Positions 33,683 to 42,812 are shown, numbered from the stretch's first letter. The stretch: DNA of 64,000 nucleotides from Emticicia aquatilis (GCF_014644295.1 NZ_BMKK01000017.1:42134-106133), one strand, 5' to 3'. Notes: generated from the letters alone by a model not told the origin. Made by a program: numbers and translations.

Positions 33683-33704
33683 ATTTTTGTTTGCCGAATC
33701 ATTT

Positions 33705-33744
33705 AAAAGCGTTGTGTATCTACTTTGATGCACAACGCTTTTTT
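33705..33744 (+). terminator. Terminator of the LytS/LytTR operon
   Basis: AAAAGCGTTGTG pairs with CACAACGCTTTT, followed by T residues, 22 bases after the regulator stop. Confidence 0.85.
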
Positions 33745-33760
33745 CTTATAAGATACAAAA

Positions 33761-33776
33761 TTCCATAATTACGGAA
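33761..33776. promoter_or_regulatory. TTCCA-N6-TGGAA palindrome, site 6
   Basis: TTCCA-TAATTA-CGGAA, one mismatch, 290 bases before the porin-like gene. Confidence 0.5.
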
Positions 33777-33965
33777 TTTCATACGTGTACTTTACTCTAA
33801 CAAACCATCTTCATATATAACCAAGCCAATTCACTATATTATTTAAAATATTTTAAAAATGCCGCATTTTGATAATTTTTTACTTGTTTTTATGCTTGTT
33901 CTGAGGAAAAGATATGTTTTGGCATAGCAATTGATGCACTGTATGGAAATTTTAATGGAATTGTT

Positions 33966-33981
33966 TTCCATTAAATTGGAA
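33966..33981. promoter_or_regulatory. TTCCA-N6-TGGAA palindrome, site 7
   Basis: TTCCA-TTAAAT-TGGAA inside a longer TTTTCCA/TGGAAAA palindrome, 85 bases before the ATG at 34066. Two additional TGGAA half-sites lie at 33944 and 33956. Confidence 0.65.
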
Positions 33982-34065
33982 AATAATTCAAAATGTATTT
34001 TCTTTGTAGCACCAATCAGAAAATTCAATAAAAAATAAAAATTATACTATTATTTACTTGCCAAG

Positions 34066-35007
34066 ATGTTTAAACTTTACCAAAGAGAAATGAAATCATT
34101 AATTAAGTACGCATTCATTGGGTTAGTGTGCGTAACATCAAGTGTTTATGCCCAAATGCCGCATGATGTTATATATATGCCAAAAAGAACTGCCTGTTTG
34201 GCGGTGTCTTATAGCAATAGTAGCTGGAAACAATACTGGGAAAATACCCTCAAGCGTGAAAACTTTAATATCGGTACACACTCAACCGAATCTGTAATGC
34301 CAATGTTGGCAGTTGGACTCACTGATAAACTAAACGTCATCGTAGGTCTTCCTTATGTACAAACCAAAGCCAGTGCAGGAAACCTCATGGGGCAAAAAGG
34401 AATACAGGATTTATCGGGCTGGTTGAAGTACGAGTTAGTCAAAAACGATAAAGGCTTATCTCTACATGGTGTGTTAGGTGCATCTGCTCCTGTCGGGAAT
34501 TACGTGCCTGACTTCCTTCCAATGTCAATTGGTCTGCAAGCCAAAACTGCCACAGGCCGTTTAATCGGTAATTATACCCACAAATCAGGTTTATACCTTA
34601 CTGCTCACGCCAGTTATATGTATCGTAGTAATATCAAAGTTGACCGTGATGCTTATCAAGCTGATAATCGAGTGTATAATACTAACGAAGTACGTGTACC
34701 AAATGCTACTGATGTTGCTCTGAGAGTGGGTTATATCAAAGATGGTAGCCGAATTCAGGCAGAGGCATTTGTTGATAAGTTTTCTTGCGTAGGCGGTGAC
34801 AATATTCGTCGCAATGATATGCCTTTTCCGACTAATAACATGACTGCTACAAGTGTAGGTTTTTATGGGAAATATCAGCCCAAAACCATCGGTCTCAATG
34901 TGCGTGTAGCAAAAGTAATTGATGGCCTAAATGTTGGACAATCGTTTAGCTATTCAGTTGGTTTGTTGTATCAGATAAATTATTTTAAGAAAGCCGAAAA
35001 GAAATAA
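34066..35007 (+). CDS. Outer-membrane transporter-like beta-barrel protein 1
   Basis: The 313-residue protein has a signal peptide ending SVYAQ. The mature part is a barrel of alternating strands (LAVGLTDKLNVIVGLPYVQ, LSGWLKYELV, LHGVLGASAPVGNY) resembling the MetA-pathway phenol-degradation transporter family (PF13557). The in-frame ATG at 34090 would give a more canonical signal peptide (MKSLIKYAFIG) and may be the true start. It is the first gene of a unit with haloperoxidase 3, a SnoaL-like protein and a second barrel, under two palindromic sites. The cargo is unknown. Confidence 0.75.
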   Translation: MFKLYQREMKSLIKYAFIGLVCVTSSVYAQMPHDVIYMPKRTACLAVSYSNSSWKQYWENTLKRENFNIGTHSTESVMPMLAVGLTDKLNVIVGLPYVQTKASAGNLMGQKGIQDLSGWLKYELVKNDKGLSLHGVLGASAPVGNYVPDFLPMSIGLQAKTATGRLIGNYTHKSGLYLTAHASYMYRSNIKVDRDAYQADNRVYNTNEVRVPNATDVALRVGYIKDGSRIQAEAFVDKFSCVGGDNIRRNDMPFPTNNMTATSVGFYGKYQPKTIGLNVRVAKVIDGLNVGQSFSYSVGLLYQINYFKKAEKK

Positions 35008-35089
35008 AATACGAAAAGTAAAGCCAGAGTATGCCGAAAGTTGGTCGCTCTTGCTCTACGATAATAAAACAAAAGCTTAAATCAGAAAG

Positions 35090-36634
35090 ATGAAAAATAT
35101 ACTTAAATATATCATAATTACTATCCCTTTAGGAATTGGAGGACTTTTATCTTGCGATAAAACCATTACCGAACCAGTAAAAGAAGCGTATGTACCTGTA
35201 AGTCTGGACGAAAAAGCGGGGTCTTGGAAAACATACGTTTTGGGTTCTGCGAATGAAGTGGCAGTAGCTGCACCAAAAGCTTCAAACGATGCCGCTTATC
35301 TAAAAGAGATAGATTCATTAAAAAATAAAATTCTTCCAGCCGTTACGGCCGAAAATAAAAAAGCAGTAGCCTATTGGGGAGCAGGAGCAGTGTATCGTTG
35401 GAACGAAATCGCCCGTGAATTGGCTGCTCGTTATAATATTCCTCCAGCATCAAATGCTGAAGGTAAATACCCAGTTCCAGATGCTGCTAACCCTTTAGCT
35501 GACCCAAAATTCCCGTTTGCAAATCCACCCTACACAGCCCGTGCTTTGGCTTATTTAAGCGTAGCACAATACGATGCTTTGGTGAGTGCTTGGAACTATA
35601 AGTACAAGTATAATCGCAAAGCACCGTCTAAAAACGATGCCACAATCTCAACTTTATTGCCAGTTTCAGACTTACCGTCTTATCCTTCCGAAGATGCTGT
35701 TGTTGCAGCGGCATCTTACACCATTTTGGTTGCGATGTTTCCGGGTGAAGTACCATATTTAGATTCAAAATTGGCTGAAGCTAAAAACGCAAGAGTTTGG
35801 GCAGGTGCAAATGTGCCGAGCGACATTACAGCAGGTGATGCACTTGGTAAAGCTGTTGGTGCAAAAATCATGGCAAAAGCAAGAGTTGACGGTATGAGTG
35901 CCGCTAACAACCAAGCATTGACTGCGGGGATGATTGAAAATGCCAAGAAAATTGGCGTGAAAAACCCTTGGGTAAGTCAAGAAACACCTGCTCGTCCGCC
36001 GATGTTGCCAAACTACGGAGCAGTTACTACTTGGAACTTTGATAGACCAACACTCGAAAAAATTCGCCCAATTATTCCTTATTTAGAGAATTCGGCTGAG
36101 TTTCAGAAAGATATTGATGAGCTGAAAGTAATCGAAAAAAATCAAACTCGTGAGCAAGCACGTATTGCAAACTATTGGGCTGACGGTGCAGGTAGTTACA
36201 CCCCTCCAGGTCATTGGCACCGTACTGCTGCAAACGCTGCTCATGAAGCCAAATATAGCGAAGTTCGTATGGCTCGTACATTGGCCTTAGTCGGAACCGC
36301 ACTCATGGACGCTGGTATTGCTTGTTGGGAAACCAAGTATTATTATTACACACCACGTCCGCAACAATTTGGTGTAAAAACATCAGTAGGTTTACCAAAT
36401 TTCCCTTCTTATACATCAGGACACTCAACTTTTTCATCAGCAGCGGCAACGGTACTGTCAAGTATTTTCCCAGACCAAGCCAGCAAATTTGATGAACAAG
36501 CAAAAGAAGCTTCAAACTCTCGTGTATATGGATTGATTCATTACCGAGTTGATTGCGAAATGGGCTTAGTACATGGTAAGAAAATCGGTGATTATGCCAT
36601 TGCACGTGGCAAAGCCGATGGTTCGGGTTACTAA
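35090..36634 (+). CDS. Vanadium-dependent haloperoxidase-like lipoprotein 3 (divergent)
   Basis: At 514 residues this is the longest and most divergent paralogue, with lipobox LLSC and a longer N-terminal half. Active-site positions are K416, R423-P424, TSGH at 442-445 (Thr replaces the usual Pro), SR at 477-478, H484 and D488. PPGHWHR replaces the PPGHSY block of the others. The paralogue is typical of PAP2/haloperoxidase proteins of about 500 residues in Bacteroidota and may act as a phosphatase instead. It lies 82 bases behind the barrel gene and before the SnoaL-like gene. Confidence 0.88.
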   Translation: MKNILKYIIITIPLGIGGLLSCDKTITEPVKEAYVPVSLDEKAGSWKTYVLGSANEVAVAAPKASNDAAYLKEIDSLKNKILPAVTAENKKAVAYWGAGAVYRWNEIARELAARYNIPPASNAEGKYPVPDAANPLADPKFPFANPPYTARALAYLSVAQYDALVSAWNYKYKYNRKAPSKNDATISTLLPVSDLPSYPSEDAVVAAASYTILVAMFPGEVPYLDSKLAEAKNARVWAGANVPSDITAGDALGKAVGAKIMAKARVDGMSAANNQALTAGMIENAKKIGVKNPWVSQETPARPPMLPNYGAVTTWNFDRPTLEKIRPIIPYLENSAEFQKDIDELKVIEKNQTREQARIANYWADGAGSYTPPGHWHRTAANAAHEAKYSEVRMARTLALVGTALMDAGIACWETKYYYYTPRPQQFGVKTSVGLPNFPSYTSGHSTFSSAAATVLSSIFPDQASKFDEQAKEASNSRVYGLIHYRVDCEMGLVHGKKIGDYAIARGKADGSGY

Positions 36635-36668
36635 TCCATTTTTAAAAACTGCTTTGTACAATACGGGT

Positions 36669-36702
36669 ATCCTTATTCGTCAGAAAGTTGACGGATAAGG
36701 AT
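36669..36702 (+). other. Stem-loop between haloperoxidase 3 and SnoaL-like gene
   Basis: A 13-bp stem (ATCCTTATTCGTC with GACGGATAAGGAT, one G-T pair) has an 8-base loop and no U tract. It is possibly an attenuator or mRNA-processing site ahead of the ATG at 36730. Confidence 0.5.
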
Positions 36703-36729
36703 GCTATTAGACTTTCCTTTTCCAAAATT

Positions 36730-37176
36730 ATGAAAAAGTTATTTTTATTGATAAGCCTGCTGATAGTTGGTGCGAATGTTTTTGCACAAGCAACAGCCAA
36801 GCAAGAGATTGAACAGCAAATTGTGCAATGGCACGATGGGTTAGTAAAAGGTGATTTGAATGGCTTAATGGCACAATACGCCAGCGATGCCGTGTTCTTT
36901 CCGACTTTTATAAATGCCGCCCGCACAGCCGATGAGAGAAAAGCATTTTTGCAGACACTTATCAATAAAAAACCATCGGCAACGCTCAATAATGACCAAC
37001 GAGTGAGATTATTCAACGATGTGGCTACTTGCTCAGGAACCTGGATTTTTGATGTAAATAATGCCGATGGCGTAAGAGAAAAAAAGCCCGTTCGCTATCT
37101 ATTTGTCTTTGAAAAACGTGGCGGAAAATGGCTGATTATCGAACAACACGTATCGGCTTTTCCAGAAAAAAAATAA
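36730..37176 (+). CDS. Secreted SnoaL-like (SgcJ/EcaC-type) protein
   Basis: The 148-residue protein, from the ATG at 36730, has a signal peptide ending ANVFAQ. It carries an NTF2/SnoaL-like cone fold: IEQQIVQWHDGLVKGDLNGLMAQYASDAVFFPT, then a C-terminal YLFVFEKRGGKWLIIEQH strand pair. Such domains bind small hydrophobic ligands or act as cyclases or isomerases. The in-frame ATG at 36688 sits inside a stem-loop and would bury the signal peptide. It is flanked by haloperoxidase 3 and a barrel gene, so it may bind a substrate or product of that unit. Confidence 0.82.
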   Translation: MKKLFLLISLLIVGANVFAQATAKQEIEQQIVQWHDGLVKGDLNGLMAQYASDAVFFPTFINAARTADERKAFLQTLINKKPSATLNNDQRVRLFNDVATCSGTWIFDVNNADGVREKKPVRYLFVFEKRGGKWLIIEQHVSAFPEKK

Positions 37177-37208
37177 ATACTTTTTAACCAAAAAAAAACG
37201 CAGAAATC

Positions 37209-38270
37209 ATGAAAAAACTATTACTATCAATAGCTCTTCTTGCGGTTGTTTCGAGTACTTTCACACCGAGTGCTTTTGCACAAGGTTGTATTGCGGTTCG
37301 TTCGATGGCAACTGCCAACGGAAACCCGAGCGGTTCGGCATTTATGCACAAAGGCGATTTTCAGTTATCGACCAATTTCAGAAAACTCCATTCTTACAAG
37401 CATTTTGTAGGTACAGTAGAGCAAAAACAACGTGTTGAACAACACACTGAGGTTATCAACGATTCATATAACTTCGATTTTGGCCTTACTTATGCCGTTA
37501 CTGACCGCTTTAATGTGACACTAAATGTGCCACTTTCGTACAATGACCGTTCGTCGCTTTATGAGCATTATGGCAATGGCACACCTGCGGGTTCAAATCC
37601 TCGTTTTCACACACAATCAAAAGGAGTAGGAGATATGCGTTTATCGGCTTCTTATTGGTTGTTTAACCCAATGACTCACCTTAAAGGCAATATTGCCATT
37701 GGTGTAGGAATTAAGGCTCCAACGGGCAATGCCAATGTGCAAGATGAGTTTCATAAACTTGATAAAGACAAAAAAGAATATATTCAGGTAAAAGCCGTTG
37801 ACCAATCAATTCAATTAGGTGATAGCGGTTGGGGCGAAAGCATCGAAGTTCAAGGATACTATTCTTTGTTCAAAAAGGCTAATTTGTACTTCAATGGTTT
37901 TTATTTATTTAGCCCAAAAGAGTTGAATAAATTAACAAATCTTTCAGTGCCTGACCAATTTGGTGCACGTGTAGGTATGACTTACGGTCTTTTCCCTAAA
38001 AAGAATATTGCAGTTAGTTTAGGTGGTCGTGTTGAGGGCCTTCCTGCGGTTGATGCAATCGGTGGAAGTGCAGGTTCTCGTCGCCCTGGATATATCGTTT
38101 CGGTTGAACCTGGTATTATTTGGAGCGGACACCATAGCTCATTTTTGGTAGCTGCACCGTATGCGGTTGTTAGAAATCGTATCCCAACTTGGACAGCCAA
38201 TGGCTTTAAGGAAGGTGATGCTGCTTTTGCTGATTACTTCGTTACGGCTACTTACGCTTATCGTTTCTAA
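37209..38270 (+). CDS. Outer-membrane transporter-like beta-barrel protein 2
   Basis: The 353-residue protein has signal peptide end SAFAQG. Strands such as YNFDFGLTYAVTDRFNVTLNVPLSY, GDMRLSASYWLF and the closing YFVTATYAYRF with terminal Phe mark an outer-membrane barrel of the same broad PF13557-like kind as the 34066 product. The sequence IKAPTGNANVQDEF is the family's PTG block. It follows the SnoaL-like gene by 32 bases. An inverted repeat at 38292-38345 lies beyond its stop. The cargo is unknown. Confidence 0.8.
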   Translation: MKKLLLSIALLAVVSSTFTPSAFAQGCIAVRSMATANGNPSGSAFMHKGDFQLSTNFRKLHSYKHFVGTVEQKQRVEQHTEVINDSYNFDFGLTYAVTDRFNVTLNVPLSYNDRSSLYEHYGNGTPAGSNPRFHTQSKGVGDMRLSASYWLFNPMTHLKGNIAIGVGIKAPTGNANVQDEFHKLDKDKKEYIQVKAVDQSIQLGDSGWGESIEVQGYYSLFKKANLYFNGFYLFSPKELNKLTNLSVPDQFGARVGMTYGLFPKKNIAVSLGGRVEGLPAVDAIGGSAGSRRPGYIVSVEPGIIWSGHHSSFLVAAPYAVVRNRIPTWTANGFKEGDAAFADYFVTATYAYRF

Positions 38271-38291
38271 ATTATATCGAAGCAGATTTTT

Positions 38292-38345
38292 GCAAAGAAT
38301 GTGACAAAACTCATGTTTTCTCGTTGATTTTCTTACATTCTTTGC
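38292..38345. repeat. Inverted repeat behind barrel gene 2
   Basis: GCAAAGAATGT (38292-38302) and ACATTCTTTGC (38335-38345), separated by 32 bases. It may end the unit or form a regulator site before the gene at 38408. Confidence 0.5.
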
Positions 38346-38376
38346 TAAAATTTCCGCAAAACTGAAAAAATTCTGT

Positions 38377-38384
38377 TAGTTTTG
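38377..38384 (+). promoter_or_regulatory. Candidate -7 box for the CTG-start gene
   Basis: TAGTTTTG matches TAnnTTTG. Transcription would start near 38391, leaving about 17 bases before the CTG at 38408. Confidence 0.45.
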
Positions 38385-38407
38385 TGAAATCACTTTCGAT
38401 ATAATTT

Positions 38408-38965
38408 CTGAAAAAACTGGTATCCATAGTACTTCTTGGCCTGTTGTTTTGTAATGCACTGGGCTTTACGTTCATTTTTTTGCTGAATGAATGGCAGGAG
38501 AACCATCGTGTAAAAGCTACGAGTTTTGTAGAGGTTGAAGGCGATAGATTAGTTTTTAAAATGCAGTTGTCGTTACCCTATCAATCAGAATGGAAAAACG
38601 AACTTATTGACGGTAATACTGCCATTTTTGAAGGAGAGTTCTTTAAATCTTACGAACAGGTTTATCGAGGCGATACGCTTTACACCTACTACAAAAGACT
38701 TGATTTGAGCCGAGATAATATCATGGCTTTGATGAATGAAGTACACGAAAACCTGAATCTTTTCTCAGAAAAAAATAAGACTACCAGCCAAAAAGCATTA
38801 GAGTTTTCTAAGCATCTTGCCAAAGACTACGTTGAGCTTCGCTCAAAAATGTTGGTTTGGTACAAGGTTGAAGATTTGCCCTGTCGCAATTATTTCATCA
38901 ACACCTTCTATGATAGTTTGCCCTTAACGGTTAATGCTCCGCCGCCCATCTATTCGATAGCCTAA
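38408..38965 (+). CDS. Small exported protein, apparent CTG start
   Basis: The frame opens at 38405. Reading from CTG at 38408 gives a textbook signal peptide (x-KKLVSIVLLGLLFCNALG), whereas the first conventional start is a TTG at 38444 inside that signal. The mature part (about 165 residues) is acidic and helical, with HENLNLFSEKNKTTSQKALEFSKHL and a single LPCRNYF Cys. No family was recognised. It lies between barrel gene 2 and the FecA-like receptor in the same orientation. A sequencing or assembly error in a lost ATG is the alternative to a real CTG start. Confidence 0.65.
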   Translation: MKKLVSIVLLGLLFCNALGFTFIFLLNEWQENHRVKATSFVEVEGDRLVFKMQLSLPYQSEWKNELIDGNTAIFEGEFFKSYEQVYRGDTLYTYYKRLDLSRDNIMALMNEVHENLNLFSEKNKTTSQKALEFSKHLAKDYVELRSKMLVWYKVEDLPCRNYFINTFYDSLPLTVNAPPPIYSIA

Positions 38966-39044
38966 AACGTGATATTTTAATTAATTGGCAAGCCTTTTGA
39001 AGGTACTTGCTGTGTTTTACTATGGAATTCAGAGAGAGATAATC

Positions 39045-41222
39045 ATGCAAAAAATTAAATATATACTTTGTTTCTTATTACCTTTTGGAGCTTTTGCTCA
39101 ACAAGTGCCAGACTCCACAAAAGTGCTGAGTCTGAAAGAAGTACAGGTACGAGAACAACAATTCAAGTTTAACATCCAGAGTCTTCCCGCCACTAAAGGA
39201 ACATTTCTTTATGGTGGAAAAAAGACCGAAATGATAAATGTGCAAGGCTTAGATGCCAATATTGCCGAAAAAACTCCTCGACAAATCTTTGCAAAAGTGC
39301 CAGGCGTTTTTGTTTATGACATGGACGGTTCGGGCAATCAGATAAACATTTCTACTCGTGGACTCGACCCTCACCGTGGTTGGGAATTTAATATCCGTAA
39401 AGATGGCGTTGTGACCAATTCGGATATGTACGGTTATCCTGCCAGCCATTATTCAATGCCAATGGAGGCCATTCAGAATATTGAAATGGTACGTGGAACT
39501 GGCTCACTACAATACGGCTCGCAATTTGGTGGAATGCTCAATTATGTGGCAAAACAAGGCGATTCGACCAAGGTTTTTGACTTTGAAAGCATCAATAGCG
39601 TAGGTTCGTTTGGTTTATTAAGCACCTACAATGCCGTTGGTGGGCAAGTCGGGAAGGTGAATTATTATGCCTATTACAGCAAACGGATTTCTGATGGTTA
39701 CCGAGATAATAGCCGTAGCGATTACGATGCTTTTTCGGCACAAATTACTTATCGACCAACCGAGAAACTTTCAATAAAAGCCGATTTATCGCATTCAAAA
39801 TACGTTTTTCAGTTGGCAGGTCAGCAAACCGATGCCATGTTTGCGGCAAATCCAAGAGCTTCTATTCGTTCAAGAAATTTTTATAGTCCAGATATTTATG
39901 TGCCATCGGTTTCGTTCAATTGGTCTTTGGGAAATCGTACGAAACTTTCGTGGGTTACATCGGCCATTTTGGGTAGCCGAAATAGCGTAATGTTTGATAA
40001 AACCGCCGATGTTGTTGATAAAATCGACCCTGTTACGCTCCAATACGCCAACCGTCAAGTAGATATTGATAATTACCACAGCTATACTTCCGAGCTACGT
40101 GTTTTGCATGAATATCGTGTCGGGAAACTACCGTCGATTATAGTAGGAGGGGTGCAACTGATGAACAACGATTTGCACCGTCGTCAGCAAGGAAAAGGCA
40201 CAACGGGCAGCGATTTTGACTTGAGTATTACAGGAAATTGGGGACGTGATTTGCATTTTAAAACCCAGAATATTGCCATTTTTGTAGAAAATCGTATTTA
40301 TCTCACGCCCAAATTCGCAGTTTCACCAGGTTTCAGAATCGAATCGGGCGAGTCGGTGATGTCGGGAATGATTAGCTATTATGATGCTTCAAAATTTCCT
40401 GATGCTATTCCGCATCGTTTCCCATTATTCGGCTTAAATGCTGATTATCAGCTTTCTACTAATCAAAATCTTTATGCTGGTTTCTCACAAGCGTATCGTC
40501 CAGTGATTTTTAAAGATATTATTCCTGCGTCTATTTACGAGAAATCTTCCGATAATCTGAAAGACGCCAGCGGATATAACTTGGAAGCGGGCTATAAAGG
40601 AAATTTTGATAAACTAAGACTCGAACTAACGTATTTTCAGTTGCTTTATAAAAACCGACTCGGAACTTTGGCACAGACTGACGAAAACGGAGCCTTCCAA
40701 ATTTTACGTACCAATATCGGTGACTCATTTACGAAAGGGTTGGAAATGTTTGCTGAGTATTACGTGAGAATCAACGAAAAAGCTAACTTCTCGGTTTTTA
40801 CCTCAAATTCATTGATGGATGCTCGATATTTGAATGCTGAGATTCGTTCGGGCGAAAAAAATGTGAGTATCAAAGGAAATTTTGTGGAAAGCACCCCGCA
40901 AGTTATCAGCCGCAATGGTATAACCTTCCGACTCAGAAAGTTAAGTCTTACGAGTTTGTTTAGTTATACCGCCAAAAGCTACGCCGATGCCCTCAATACG
41001 GTTCAGCCATCAGCCAACGGAAGCGTCGGACTTGTGCCTGCTTATGGCATCTTAGATTTCAACGCTACTTATCGAATTTCGAGCAAGCTTTTGCTCAAGT
41101 TCAACCTCAATAATGCTACCAACAAGCAGTATTTTACGAAGCGTCCGCAGTTCTATCCAGGTCCTGGTATTTGGGCATCTGATGGTCGTGGTTTTAACCT
41201 TACAGTTTCTACTCGTTTTTAA
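39045..41222 (+). CDS. TonB-dependent receptor, FecA-like
   Basis: The 725-residue receptor, from the ATG at 39045, has signal peptide end GAFAQQ. A plug domain (IFAKVPGVFVYDMDGSGNQINISTRGLDPHRGWEFNIRKDG in pattern, about 75-200) includes the FecA-type RGLDPHRGWEF block. The barrel ends in TRF. No CarboxypepD_reg extension is present, unlike the receptor at 17178. FecA-like receptors bring in ferric citrate or similar chelates, but no FecI/FecR pair is beside it. An in-frame TTG at 38985 is not favoured. A perfect terminator follows. Confidence 0.9.
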   Translation: MQKIKYILCFLLPFGAFAQQVPDSTKVLSLKEVQVREQQFKFNIQSLPATKGTFLYGGKKTEMINVQGLDANIAEKTPRQIFAKVPGVFVYDMDGSGNQINISTRGLDPHRGWEFNIRKDGVVTNSDMYGYPASHYSMPMEAIQNIEMVRGTGSLQYGSQFGGMLNYVAKQGDSTKVFDFESINSVGSFGLLSTYNAVGGQVGKVNYYAYYSKRISDGYRDNSRSDYDAFSAQITYRPTEKLSIKADLSHSKYVFQLAGQQTDAMFAANPRASIRSRNFYSPDIYVPSVSFNWSLGNRTKLSWVTSAILGSRNSVMFDKTADVVDKIDPVTLQYANRQVDIDNYHSYTSELRVLHEYRVGKLPSIIVGGVQLMNNDLHRRQQGKGTTGSDFDLSITGNWGRDLHFKTQNIAIFVENRIYLTPKFAVSPGFRIESGESVMSGMISYYDASKFPDAIPHRFPLFGLNADYQLSTNQNLYAGFSQAYRPVIFKDIIPASIYEKSSDNLKDASGYNLEAGYKGNFDKLRLELTYFQLLYKNRLGTLAQTDENGAFQILRTNIGDSFTKGLEMFAEYYVRINEKANFSVFTSNSLMDARYLNAEIRSGEKNVSIKGNFVESTPQVISRNGITFRLRKLSLTSLFSYTAKSYADALNTVQPSANGSVGLVPAYGILDFNATYRISSKLLLKFNLNNATNKQYFTKRPQFYPGPGIWASDGRGFNLTVSTRF

Positions 41223-41256
41223 GTATTTATGGCATAAAAATTGTAATTAAAATTAT

Positions 41257-41289
41257 AAGGAATCGCTTAGTTAAATTAAGCGATTCCTT
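41257..41289 (+). terminator. Terminator of the FecA-like receptor gene
   Basis: AAGGAATCGCTTA and TAAGCGATTCCTT form a perfect 13-bp stem with a 7-base loop. It is symmetrical, so it may act both ways. Confidence 0.85.
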
Positions 41290-41300
41290 GTATGATAGTT

Positions 41301-41312
41301 GCATGATTTATG
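41301..41312 (+). promoter_or_regulatory. GCATGATTTATG motif before haloperoxidase 4
   Basis: It shares 11 of 12 bases with GCATGATTTTTG at 43328 and 56078, each upstream of another haloperoxidase gene. It is followed by TAAACGG, as at the 43328 copy. Confidence 0.4.
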
Positions 41313-41411
41313 CTTGTAAACGGCTGTTTTTCAGTTGTTTATATTTTCATGGTTATGTCTTCTATTTACAGGATAATCTTATTTCCTAATGAAGTTTAAA
41401 AGAGAATAATT

Positions 41412-42806
41412 ATGAAAAAAATGGAGTCTTTACTAATAAATTTAAGGAGTAAAATTCGCCTATTTGGTCTGTCAATCTTTCTTGTTTTAATGGTGCTTTC
41501 TTGCAAAGATAAATCGCTCGAAGACCCTACTCCTGTCGCTTCGAAAAGTATCCAAGAATACGATGTGAGCCTGTCAATCAAATGGGCAGATATGACATTG
41601 AAATTATTGCGAACAACCGCCGCCCAAACCCCACCCGTAGCCGCTCGTGCCTTAGGTTATGTGGGTCTTACGATGTACGAATCGGCAGTTTACGGAATGC
41701 CCGATAATCAGTCTTTGCAAGGGCAAATTACTTGGCTCACGACGCTCCCAAAACCCGATTTGAGTAAGAAATACAACTGGGCATTATCAGTCAATGTTGC
41801 TCAGCATCAGATACTTAGCGATTTGTTTTCGACCACTACAGAAGCAAACAAAAAAACGCTTGATTCGTTAAAGAATACTTTAGAAACCGCCTTGATTAGT
41901 GGTGATGATACAACGGTTGTCAATCGTTCGAAATCTTTTGGTGTGAGTATCGCCAAAGCCATTTGGGAATATTCAAAAACCGATGGTGGACACGAGGGTT
42001 TCAAGAATAATTTTCCTGCTGATTATAAAGTGCCAGTAGGCATTGGTTATTGGGAACCAACCGAAAACGGCAGAAAGATTCCGATGCTACCTTCTTGGGG
42101 CAAAAATCGCACATTTGCGGCAGCTAATGGGGCTTTGCCAGTACCACAATTACCTAAAAGTCCATCGTATCGTGAAAACAGCGATTTCTTTAAAGAATAC
42201 AAGGATGTTTATCAAAAAAATAAAATTTTGACGCAGGAGGAAAAAGAAATTTCGGTTTGGTGGGCCGACGACCCAAGCGAAACTTTCACTCCGCCGGGTC
42301 ACTCATATTCGTTGGCCAAAATTGCTGTTTTGACCAGTAAAGCAAAGCTGGATAATGCTATCGAAGCATTTGCAAAAACTGGTATGGCCGTAGCTGATGC
42401 GTTTATATTGTGCTGGAGAGCTAAATATACCCACATGAACATACGTCCTTATACTTATATTCGCCAAACAGTTGACCCAACTTGGGTGCCGTTCTGGCCT
42501 GCACCACCGTTTCCGGGTTTCCCTTCGGGGCATTCTACGCAATCAGCAGCTGCGGCAATGGCTCTGGAGAGTGTTTTCGGAACAAATTTTGAATTTACCG
42601 ATACTTCATGGGAAGGACGCCCGAAAGATGCTAAACGTAATGTTGAGTTTAAACCTCGTAAATTAAAATCATTTTGGGCTGCTGCCGAAGAGTCTGCTTT
42701 ATCTCGTTTTTACGGTGGAATCCATACAAACATGGATAATTCGGTGGGTTTAGCTGAAGGTAAGAAAATAGGTACTAATATTGTGCAGTTGAAATTCAAA
42801 AAATAA
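41412..42806 (+). CDS. Vanadium-dependent haloperoxidase-like lipoprotein 4
   Basis: The 464-residue exported protein has lipobox VLSC. Complete active site: K338, R345-P346, PSGH at 371-374, SR at 431-432, H438 and D442. The TPPGHSYSLA block is conserved. The signal region and the KDKSLEDPTP tether are closely similar to those of paralogue 5 (KDKTTEEPTP), marking a recent duplication. The gamma-carbonic-anhydrase gene starts 6 bases after its stop, indicating one transcript. Confidence 0.92.
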   Translation: MKKMESLLINLRSKIRLFGLSIFLVLMVLSCKDKSLEDPTPVASKSIQEYDVSLSIKWADMTLKLLRTTAAQTPPVAARALGYVGLTMYESAVYGMPDNQSLQGQITWLTTLPKPDLSKKYNWALSVNVAQHQILSDLFSTTTEANKKTLDSLKNTLETALISGDDTTVVNRSKSFGVSIAKAIWEYSKTDGGHEGFKNNFPADYKVPVGIGYWEPTENGRKIPMLPSWGKNRTFAAANGALPVPQLPKSPSYRENSDFFKEYKDVYQKNKILTQEEKEISVWWADDPSETFTPPGHSYSLAKIAVLTSKAKLDNAIEAFAKTGMAVADAFILCWRAKYTHMNIRPYTYIRQTVDPTWVPFWPAPPFPGFPSGHSTQSAAAAMALESVFGTNFEFTDTSWEGRPKDAKRNVEFKPRKLKSFWAAAEESALSRFYGGIHTNMDNSVGLAEGKKIGTNIVQLKFKK

Positions 42807-42812
42807 GAATTT

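Larger units (their letters stand above)
33683..34065 (+). other. Regulatory spacer before the second haloperoxidase unit
   Basis: This 383-base AT-rich gap contains a terminator (33705-33744), two TTCCA-N6-TGGAA palindromes (33761, 33966) and a TGGCATA heptamer (33920). No coding frame is supported. Confidence 0.7.
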
